Part shown: piece by piece, positions 10,601 through 16,600 of the stretch | Layout of the letters: each line of letters begins with the position of its first letter | How positions within the stretch are numbered: the stretch's first letter is position 1 | Assembly: GCA_028565635.1 (NCBI GenBank) | Contig: JAOXYB010015410.1 | Coordinates: 1 to 19,579, forward strand | Direction of reading: 5' to 3' | From: Phoronis ovalis | Lineage: Eukaryota > Phoronida > Phoronidae | Length of the DNA: 19,579 bases | The notes under the pieces: model-generated | Databases searched by the model: none | Told to the model about the DNA's origin: nothing | What the model saw: only the letters and a program-made list of their open reading frames with translations | Position numbers and translations under genes: made by a program

Positions 10601-10669
10601 CCCGCTTGTTTGCGAGTATGGATAAGGCGACAGATCCCCAAAGCTGTTTTCTGTTGAACGAGAAGTCAT
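1432..10669 (-). CDS. Modular ankyrin-repeat protein gene, 14 coding exons, 962 aa predicted
   Basis: Predicted exons: 10228-10669, 9766-9882, 8658-8873, 8055-8198, 7426-7776, 6964-7089, 6447-6665, 5903-6073, 5023-5498, 4678-4765, 4104-4216, 3661-3762, 2391-2483 and 1432-1662. All have GT-AG borders, and they join to 2889 nt in one open frame. The start ATG has A at -3 and an in-frame TGA six codons upstream. The product is a chain of ankyrin-type helical pairs. Typical signatures include AGIDVNARNNVGNTCLHMA in exon 1, AGIDMNARDKLGSTALM in exon 5, GRSTLHLAVLYGHANIVQFL in exon 11 and RTPLHYAV in exon 12. No signal peptide, membrane segment or catalytic domain is visible, so a soluble binding or scaffold role is inferred. 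Exons 1-4 and 5-8 are a duplicated four-exon module, and exons 9-10 a degenerate third copy. I do not recognise the family. Two adjacent paralogous genes are possible but less likely, because no stop, start or promoter separates the modules and the phases fit throughout. Confidence 0.82.
2391..2483 (-). CDS. Ankyrin gene exon 13: hydrophilic linker
   Basis: This phase 0-0 exon has acceptor TTGTAG and donor AAG|GTAAAT. It encodes 31 residues (856-886), starting NNLSVHDYNKELEKE and ending GRQFYDYK. The first residues probably complete the last ankyrin repeat begun in exon 12, and the rest is charged linker. It is supported by clean splice borders and by phase agreement with exons 12 and 14. Confidence 0.75.
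3061..3135 (+). mobile_element. Possible tRNA-derived SINE head in intron 12
   Basis: TGGTGTAGCGA (about 3073-3083) fits the pol III A box TRGYNNARNNG in ten of eleven positions. About 25 nt on, CAGTTCGATGCC resembles a B box (GGTTCGANTCC). This spacing is usual for tRNA-derived SINE heads. The sequence does not fold as an intact tRNA, so a decayed SINE fits better. No poly-A tail or target-site duplication was identified. Confidence 0.3.
3661..3762 (-). CDS. Ankyrin gene exon 12: canonical ankyrin repeat
   Basis: Acceptor TTTGCACAG and donor GCT|GTAAGT bound a 102-nt phase 0-0 exon (34 codons, residues 822-855). It begins LLRTPLHYAVCHKDRKKMYA, with the TPLHYA helix-1 signature of an ankyrin repeat, and ends GGETSAVDA, which resembles the turn into a following repeat. 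The antisense frames here are not coding. Confidence 0.85.
4104..4216 (-). CDS. Ankyrin gene exon 11: canonical ankyrin repeat
   Basis: Acceptor TTTTTTCTCAG and donor AAC|GTAAGT bound a phase 1-0 exon (residues 784-821). It reads G-K-D-K-G then GRSTLHLAVLYGHANIVQFL, the clearest match in the gene to the ankyrin consensus (G.TpLHlA...Gh..iv..Ll). The repeat continues with CQQFHGMVKTRDN, which ends in the expected RDN turn leading to exon 12. Confidence 0.9.
4678..4765 (-). CDS. Ankyrin gene exon 10: helical ankyrin-like segment of module 3
   Basis: The 88-nt exon (phase 0-1) has acceptor TTTCAG and donor TGGG|GTAGGT. It encodes AKVQEMLQACREGDITYVSK followed by NCQEKRLIWG. The ACREGDITYVSK part aligns with SLLSGDIDRTKH in exon 3 and VFACDMHRIKNL in exon 7. 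This places it at the end of a third, degenerate module. Confidence 0.78.
5023..5498 (-). CDS. Ankyrin gene exon 9: largest exon, fused ankyrin repeats of degenerate module 3
   Basis: This 476-nt exon (phase 1-0, residues 596-754) has acceptor TTTTCCACAG and donor TCA|GTGAGT. It carries ankyrin-type units NANVKLRDERGATMLHKAM and HIDIAARDVEGYTARDY. Then follow an Asp/Lys-rich segment and a part like exons 3 and 7 (EQLMLDSYDH..., KGVRELAYLKNYKEMMELLD). It therefore combines in one exon what modules 1 and 2 spread over at least two, and it lacks the linker exon. Confidence 0.85.
5903..6073 (-). CDS. Ankyrin gene exon 8: end of module 2 (paralogue of exon 4)
   Basis: This phase 1-1 exon (171 nt) has acceptor TTTTTCAG and donor GAAG|GTATGA. 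It encodes KCNVNPINPVYTAGF, a repeat core RPLIIPAFEICTPEVVEIL and IKFGADLSSQYE. The last part matches exon 4 (KPLIVALEELGD, EVQFLIDNGAETKLSYE). Both copies end in the same YEG junction and phase. Confidence 0.85.
6447..6665 (-). CDS. Ankyrin gene exon 7: module 2 (paralogue of exon 3)
   Basis: This 219-nt phase 1-1 exon has acceptor TTACTTACAG and donor AAAC|GTAAGC. It encodes a segment with RWLKGWCRVNITKVDRTLKE, EMTSLLEEYEHTNEFVCAVF and CDMHRIKNLLALGK. It aligns over its length with exon 3 (YMKSWVRVRIKRGKKSLKD, IMKLLEDWEYKNEFIHSLL, GDIDRTK). Helical propensity and the LLALG ending suggest divergent ankyrin helices. Confidence 0.85.
6964..7089 (-). CDS. Ankyrin gene exon 6: lysine-rich linker of module 2 (paralogue of exon 2)
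   Basis: This 126-nt phase 1-1 exon has acceptor ACATTTTAG and donor GCAG|GTAAAT. It begins CDSSIGTPDGW, contains the basic stretch KGKITKNKGNKRKDQ and ends PGLWVA. Exon 2 has the same frame-work (CDP start, SGIWSA end) but a Cys-rich middle. The shared start, Trp-containing end and phases show common origin. Confidence 0.8.
7426..7776 (-). CDS. Ankyrin gene exon 5: start of module 2 (paralogue of exon 1)
   Basis: The 351-nt exon (phase 1-1) has acceptor CCTTTTTTCAG and donor ATAG|GTATGT. It encodes residues 307-423. It begins ENLQNWRNAFHTSELYQKIK and holds YTYLHLVSV, AGIDMNARDKLGSTALM and a final YHMLRIG. It matches the part of exon 1 after the N-terminal leader (TDLYKAIEAGSRESL, SYMHQLV, AGIDVNARNNVGNTCLHMA, EDLIRIG). 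Confidence 0.88.
8055..8198 (-). CDS. Ankyrin gene exon 4: end of module 1
   Basis: This 144-nt phase 1-1 exon has acceptor TTGTACTGTAG and donor GAAG|GTATTA. It encodes KNIVNTTDESYEVPKPLIVA, then LEELGDIYKKEVQFLIDNGA and ETKLSYE. The EVQFLIDNGAE pattern is the second helix and turn of an ankyrin repeat. It is the counterpart of exon 8. Confidence 0.83.
8658..8873 (-). CDS. Ankyrin gene exon 3: module 1 helical segment
   Basis: This 216-nt phase 1-1 exon starts after acceptor ATTTTCCAG. It encodes VAQENYSQVEQYMKSW, a basic patch RVRIKRGKKSLK and LLEDWEYKNEFIHSLLSGDI. The proposed donor GCAG|GTTGGC is weak (no A at +3, no G at +5). It is chosen because it gives the same phase and end point as exon 7 and joins in frame to exon 4. 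Confidence 0.78.
9400..9575 (+). mobile_element. Possible tRNA-derived SINE remnant in intron 2
   Basis: TGGTATAGCGG (about 9506-9516) matches the pol III A box TRGYNNARNNG at every fixed position. A short A-run (about 9560-9568) follows. A B-box-like GGAGCGATTCC lies upstream (about 9425-9435), which is the wrong order for a single head, so this may be a composite or rearranged SINE. GC content is raised relative to the flanks. Confidence 0.28.
9766..9882 (-). CDS. Ankyrin gene exon 2: cysteine-containing linker of module 1
   Basis: This 117-nt phase 1-1 exon has acceptor ATATTTTAG and donor GCAG|GTAATG. It begins CDPAISNIRGCKVIHCYNN and ends SGIWSA. It has four cysteines (residues 149, 159, 164, 170 of the predicted protein). 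With the end of exon 1 it completes an ankyrin unit (RIGCDP), and it then inserts a non-ankyrin linker. Its counterpart is exon 6. Confidence 0.8.
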
Positions 10670-10690
10670 TATGGATATGTTACATCAGAT
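10228..10690 (-). CDS. Ankyrin gene exon 1: start codon, Ser-rich leader and module 1 start
   Basis: The ATG is at 10667-10669, and coding continues to the donor ATAG|GTAAGT at 10228 (442 nt, 147 codons plus one base). A candidate acceptor TTTTTTTCAG at 10691-10700 suggests that the exon begins at 10690 with 21 nt of 5' UTR, so a further non-coding exon probably lies upstream. The first 35 or so residues are polar (MTSRSTENSFGDL...) and look disordered. Ankyrin-like helices follow, with NSYMHQLVG, AGIDVNARNNVGNTCLHMA and EDLIRIG. Confidence 0.85.
10680..10685 (-). promoter_or_regulatory. Minimal start-stop upstream ORF (ATG-TAA) before the ankyrin start codon
   Basis: The predicted 5' UTR contains ATG immediately followed by TAA, ending 10 nt before the main ATG. 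Start-stop elements of this kind are known to stall ribosomes in some eukaryotic mRNAs. Whether it is in the mature transcript depends on the predicted acceptor at 10691. Confidence 0.4.
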
Positions 10691-11770
10691 CTGAAAAAAA
10701 CAGGAAAAATGGACAAATAATGACATGTACAACAGATTATTTTTTCTTGTAGACTCTTTTAAAAGTACTGCCAAAAAGATATGTTTCTTTATGCCACCAG
10801 CAGAGAACTATAGCCAACATCACACTTGGCTCCCGCTATATCAAATACCCAGTTTTGAGTAGTAGCTAGGTTAAGTTGACTATTTTTTTCTGCCAGCTTC
10901 TGGCAACACAGATTCGAGCGGTTTAAAGGTGGAGTAGACATTTTCTGACTTGTCATATCTCTTCCTAGAAAAACACCTCTTAAATACGTCTAATTTCTTG
11001 TTTTAATTCAAAACAAACAATCTGTCGTATTGCCATGGTGACTACAGGTTCCACGGAAAGCTAGTTCAAGTATGAATTACATTCTAAAGGAAATGTTCGA
11101 TAAGCCTTTTGTACATTGATAGTTGTAGAATAGACGATAGAATAAATTACTTCCTCTATGGAATTCTTATTTAAAATAAATTCATCACGATTCATAAATA
11201 CTAATTATTTTGTTATAGATATCGATCTTGGTTTCATTTATTTTGTCCACTACGCAGCGACAAGTATAAAATGTTAAATAATGTTGGTAAGAACGCCTTC
11301 ATGCAATGTCGGCCGATGCTACAAAAAAATTTGCTACTACAAAAACTAGTAACGTCTAATTTTATCACGTTTGATTGATTGTTAAAACAAAAAAATTGAA
11401 ATAAAAAATCGTGTCATAAAACAGATCGATTTAAAAATTCGATTTTTCACTTAATGAATATATAATAAGTACTTTTCTCATCGAAAGAAACAAACCAAAC
11501 AAGTTAAATACACATAGCAACAAACCTGTCAGGTTATCACTGCCTCCACTCCAGCAATCTAAGCTGATAGCAGCAAATAAATGACATAAGCCGTTGGGAT
11601 TATGAAATTCAAAACGTTCCCGATGTAAACGATCTTTACCATTAATATGACATTTTTTGTAAGTTGACAAATAGAATGGGTTTTAAAGTAAAGCAGTGCT
11701 ATCGTATTGCCCCCATTCTGGCGTAATTATCTCTGATTAATTAGCTTTTCAAATAAAATCTATCGGTGTC

Positions 11771-11797
11771 GGGTGAAGGGGGTGAAGGGGTAATGGG
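11771..11797 (+). repeat. Potential G-quadruplex: GGG runs separated by TGAA/TAAT
   Basis: Four runs of three to five G are separated by four-base spacers (TGAA, TGAA, TAAT). This satisfies the usual G-quadruplex pattern on the plus strand and may be a tiny GGGTGAA microsatellite. It lies about 1.1 kb upstream of the ankyrin gene's start codon. Confidence 0.5.
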
Positions 11798-11828
11798 TAG
11801 TATAACAGGTAACAAGCATTGCTTGTAC

Positions 11829-11851
11829 CTAGGATATATATTATATCCTAG
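11829..11851. repeat. Perfect inverted repeat with 10-bp arms
   Basis: CTAGGATATA is followed after 3 nt (TAT) by its exact reverse complement TATATCCTAG. It is AT-rich and possibly a cruciform or a trace of a foldback element. Confidence 0.5.
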
Positions 11852-12532
11852 CTGGCCCTGATAGCTGCTACATAAAAGAACAGGATATAAATCAGCCTTA
11901 TAGTATAGTCTATAAATTTATCAATTTACAAACAATGGATTTACCCACTTATGTCCAAATAATCATATGTTATCTTTCTACGGACGAATGCATCATAACT
12001 GTAACATAAAACTCTATGCTTGGAGACAGGTTCGGATGGGCCAGTGCTTCACGTACATCGAAATTTGATAACTGAGCCACGTTTCTATGTTCACTCCATT
12101 ACGATACAATTGTTACTTATCAACATAGTTTACTTTACATTTATTCCCATGTCAGTATTATGTACGATATAACATGATACAATAGTTATGTAAATATACT
12201 TCGAATAACAGATCAAAAAATCCTTTATGTGATAAACCTATTGTGTAAACAAAGCGCATAAATGAGAAAAGGGCTTCATAATGGTGACAAAACAGCAAAT
12301 AAGTGCATTATAGAAAATAAGTATAAATTAATTTCAGAAAGCAAATATTTTAGTGTTGTTCACCTGTAGGTCATGGTTGGTTAATTGCTTGCTATTACTC
12401 CGTTATTACATTCACTTTATTTAAAAATAAAACAGACAAATTTTGAATTAATTTCTGACATTAATTGGATTAACGATATTTCGTACTTATAGAAACAAAA
12501 ATGCTTGGAATTTAAGTGACAGTACCTGTTGA

Positions 12533-12614
12533 GAAAATACATGCATAGCCACGACTGAAAATACATGCATAGCCACGACTGAAAATACATGCATAGCCAC
12601 GACTGAAAATACAT
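12533..12614. repeat. 24-bp minisatellite, about 3.4 copies
   Basis: The unit GAAAATACATGCATAGCCAC plus GACT occurs at 12533-12556, 12557-12580 and 12581-12604, followed by a partial copy to 12614. The three full copies are identical, which suggests recent expansion. Because 24 is a multiple of three, the reverse strand stays open as an eight-residue repeat; I regard that as coincidental. Confidence 0.9.
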
Positions 12615-13269
12615 AAAAAATGAGTACATCATATGATGAATGAAATGAGTAATACTACTAATGTTTAAATTGCTATGGACTTATCTTAATAAGATCTTGG
12701 CCAGTAAAATATATGCATTATTTTCGCAAAAAATGTTCTATGAAGGAAATTGTGCTGAAAATGTTAAAAGCTTCTTTAGAATTGAATATGCCTGTATATC
12801 GTTTCTATAAGTGTTAAGAAAAGCTATTTTGATCTTATATTGTTACATTTTCTAAGAGAAATTTAGTAGTTTTTCTTCATTAAATCATTGTTATATATTA
12901 CTGAGGCTTGAATAGCTTTTTTATGTAACTAAAATAGCATGGCAACATTCCATGTTCAAGGCACACCCAGCTACAATGAGCACTTTTATCCGGTTTTATA
13001 ACTCAAAAATATTGAACAAAAACAAAATTATATTGTTGATAATATTTACTGTCACTATGTTATTTTAATTATACATGAACAATGTACCGTCACCAATTCT
13101 ACATAGAGCTAGTACAAAACCTGACAAAAAAATGTTTAAATTATATTAGGTTAGAAACGTCAAACACATATTCAAGTGAACTTTTAAAACCCTTTGGGTA
13201 AAAATGTTATAATTCACTGGTTGCCCTATTAGTAACTGACCCCTTGTAGTTACAAATATAAATAACTGT

Positions 13270-13275
13270 TTTAAT
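13270..13275 (-). terminator. Candidate HDDC3 polyadenylation signal (ATTAAA)
   Basis: The minus strand reads ATTAAA about 77 nt after the HDDC3 stop codon. This is a common variant hexamer at a plausible distance, but in AT-rich sequence it is weak evidence. Confidence 0.25.
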
Positions 13276-13351
13276 TTCAGAAGATTTAAAAAGTATTAAA
13301 TGCAACAAATATGTTTGTGATATCATTTAGTCCCACATGAAAATCTATAGT

Positions 13352-13644
13352 TTAATCAATGATAATGTCTCTTGCTCTGAACAGTTCATCCAGAGATTTT
13401 TCCAAATCTGGGTTTGTGCCCCTGAGACCTTTAACAACTTTAGCTGCCCATTCAAAATAATCATTTCTTCTCTCCTCTGTGTAGCCAACCGGTAGTATTT
13501 TGTTCAAATCCCGCAAGTTGTACAGCTTGTCTGCCAACTTAACCAGCTTTGCCTTGTGACTGATGTGTGGGGCATGCTCAACCTGAAGACGTTTTCTTTC
13601 TTGCTTTGGAAGACTTTTATCATCTGTCACCTCGGCCACAATCC
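13352..13644 (-). CDS. HDDC3: HDDC3 exon 3
   Basis: The acceptor GGGTTTTAG leads into a phase 1 exon; A|GG gives Arg107, then IVAEVTDDKSLPKQERKRLQ. It carries the last metal ligand (D145 in KLVKLADKLYNLRD) and ends ARDIIID followed by TAA. It encodes about half the enzyme. Confidence 0.95.
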
Positions 13645-16600
13645 CTAAAACCCAAAAATATCTTTTTTATTGTGCAGAGACTACAATGTAGGTATTTCTT
13701 CTAACAATGAATTTGTTTAAATATTTTTTTGTGGATGAAGTTCAATTTTTTTTAAAGGAAGTTAACAGTGAATTTGTCATGATGTGATGTTAATACTGAA
13801 TAAATTGTGTCAGGGTACTACAAGACAATTCCAACAATATATTAGTTTCATGAAGTATCAGCAAAATTAAAACTGAAAGTGCTTTAATCACTTACATGAA
13901 AAGGAAAACAAGTCACCAGAAAGGGTGTGAAGATTTTTGAGTCGTCAAATTTTAAAAATTACAAACTCCATAAGGGAGGTATGTATGAATCTTGAAATGA
14001 TATAAATTGACAACTTTTACCATTTGGACAATAGGATTTAGAATTTTAATTAGTATTTATGAGGAGGGCGGACACTATATGTGAATTACCCTATAAGTAG
14101 CTGAGATGTATAGCCATAGGTACGAAAGTATGCTTCTTGTGTGGTTATAGTCTAATATGAGCAAAAAGTGAACTAAAGTACGGTATTCAAGGGTCCTCAA
14201 AGTTATGAGTGTCAACTGTAAACAAAGTTAGTTATTAAATCCCTAAATGGTAAAATTCTAAACCATGCCCATCGCTCAATATTTGCTTATGTGTCGACTT
14301 TGGTGACATTTTTAAAATCGTGTCAGGTTTGTCAAGTTTCACACATGAAATATGTCTTAAAAGTACATATCTTGTTAGCAAAAATTTCATGCAGATAAAA
14401 AACATGTGAATGGTAATTCAGACATGCTATGTTACAAACAATTTCTAGCAGTATCCCTGTATCCAGCAAGCTCTTGAAAATAGAAGCAGGATATCATGCA
14501 CTCAAATTAAATAAATATAAACATGCTATGCAACATTGCAAAATCATACTGTCATACTAACCTTAAAGTGGTGAAAATATCATATTTGCTGTATTTAAAA
14601 AATAACATCTCCAACATTCCAACAAAAATAAAAACACGCTGTAAATCAGAACTTATAAATTCATGCAAAAACAAAAGTGCAAAGTTACATGCGAGCAATG
14701 TTTTCCAATATACCATTAAGTCCATTTTACATGATGGGTTCCTGCATGCAAAAGCCATTAAAGCATAATTAGGTAGAGACAAAGTAGATACCCTTACCAA
14801 AGTGGAAGCCAGTTATTCAACAGTTCTACATTGAGGAGTTCAAATAATAGTTTATTTAGCAGTTGACAGGACAGCAGTTTTCAGTTATTTCATTTGTCAA
14901 ATATAGAAGAAGTTTTATAGCAGTACTGGTTCATTATTGCAGTTCCACAGGTCAAAATATCTAAATTAGGTATAGCAATTTAATAAGAAAACTTCAATTA
15001 CAATTACTCACTTGCAATGTCTTCGCCAAAGTGTTGTTTTATTTCTTCATTTGTAGTGTCTGTGTCTTCAACTGTATCATGTAATAAGGCTGCCTTAATT
15101 ACTCGTGGATCACTCACACCTCCTTCGTTAGTCAAAATGTAAGCGACACCTGCAAATTCGAAAGATATTTAACTTTACCTTTCAGGTTGCACAAGTTATA
15201 ATGCTTAAAATTGTTTTCTTCTATTCATTTAGGAATTAAGAAAATAATTTTTAGGATTTTTGTAGCAGTGAAATTACCCGGGGAGAGGTAGATGGGTCCC
15301 GTCAAAGGGTAGATCCACAAGCACATACAAAAATTCATGTGAAAAGGGATATTTTTTTTCAACCAGGCATGTAATGTGTGTTCCGCGTTAAGGGTATATA
15401 TTTGGCTAATATTGGCAAATAGGGTGTTTATTTTAACACTGAGTGTAGATCTGCCAAAGGGAATGTTTTCACCATTTAGATATATAGAGATGCATAGTAA
15501 AAAAAGGCATGTTTTTTACCAGCAGATGAGAAAATTCAGGACAACTTAACTCGTGAGGCAACATGTTTACTTATCCGATGATTTTTACTGATTGAGGTCT
15601 CCCAAAAGGTAATTTTTTGTAAATATGCAAGTCTTCCAGCAAAGGGATGGCTTTTTAACAGGCTATAAATGCTTTTAGGGCTTTTTTAAAACATATGTTC
15701 ATGCATGTGGACCCACCCTTTACACAAGTGAGTTTGTATGATAACTAGTACATAGTAATCTTGTTCCCTGGGTGTTATTCCACTATCCACGTAAAGCAAT
15801 ATATAACTCAGATAGTGATGTCTTACATACTATATTTTCTTTAGTAATCGCCCTGGGCGATTATTTAAAATAAATGCTTTTAGGGGGGGGGGCAATTATT
15901 AGAGAGGGGGCGATTATTTCCATTTTGGACTCCTGGCATGAATGTATTTAATATTTTTTAGATCGATTGTTTGCGATACAAAAGAAAAACTCATGAACCT
16001 TAAACAAACGGTAAGCTTATTTCAATTTTTAACTACAATTACAAATGCATGCCACAATTAAAAACAAGTAGAGCATTTGAGAAATTTATAACTGCTATTC
16101 CTTATATGAGTCTAATGTCCCTAAATTTTAATATACTCATCAACATCGTCATCATTTTCATCATCATCTTCACTTTTATTGTTAGGGATTGTTGTTACAG
16201 TTTCGGAGTCTTCGGGTAATGACGCATCGATGACTAACTCGTTGCGGTTTTGCTGATCAAGATCTTCAAAGGGGTCGGCATGGAAATTCCAGCCAAGTAT
16301 ATTATTGGAGGTGATCCGAAGTTTGTTTTGCGAGCCAGAACACTTATTAAAGATAATGTGGGGAAATATTACTAATATTAGTAATAAATACTATATATTT
16401 CCTTAAAACCCAACGACCCTTTTGAGGGCGAACATATCATCCAAAAAGAGCCAATCAGCAACACATAATAATGAATTAAAATGTAATTATTTCGCATTAA
16501 TTCAAATGGGTCTTCCATTAAAATTGCCACCCCGGGGCGATTATTGATTTATTTTAGTCACTAGAGGGGGCCATTATTAATGGGGCGATTATTAAAACAG

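Larger units (their letters stand above)
10691..13351. other. Spacer between the ankyrin gene and HDDC3
   Basis: About 2.6 kb with no supported coding exon. It should contain the promoter and any 5' non-coding exon of the ankyrin gene, and the 3' UTR of HDDC3 at its right end. Visible structure: a G-rich run (11771-11797), a hairpin (11829-11851), a 24-bp tandem repeat (12533-12614) and a possible HDDC3 polyadenylation hexamer (13270-13275). The remainder is AT-rich and featureless. Confidence 0.6.

Noticed and set aside
5903-10669. Two adjacent paralogous ankyrin genes instead of one
   Set aside because: No stop codon ends module 1 before the phase-matched donor at 8055, and exon 5 has a good acceptor and no start codon of its own in the right place. 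RNA evidence could still overturn this.
10336-10752. 138-codon plus-strand open frame
   Set aside because: It lies opposite exon 1 of the ankyrin gene, which has clear homology to exon 5; the plus frame has no recognisable domain or splice context.
11431-11670. Minus-strand frame with protein-like stretch (FHNPNGLCHLFAAISL)
   Set aside because: It looks a little like an ankyrin helix, but I found no convincing acceptor upstream, and the possible donor (CAG|GTTTGT) would not join usefully to exon 1, which has an in-frame stop before its ATG. It might be a relic exon.
12533-12614. CRISPR-like repeat array
   Set aside because: The units are directly adjacent with no spacers, and the locus is a eukaryotic genome.
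12417-12632. Minus-strand open frame with an eight-residue repeat (FQSWLCMY-like)
   Set aside because: It is only the 24-bp minisatellite read in a frame that stays open because 24 is divisible by three. The flanks have no domain and no splice support.
14523-14800. Open frames on both strands within HDDC3 intron 2
   Set aside because: The flanking exons join cleanly in phase without them and they show no similarity to any family I recognise.
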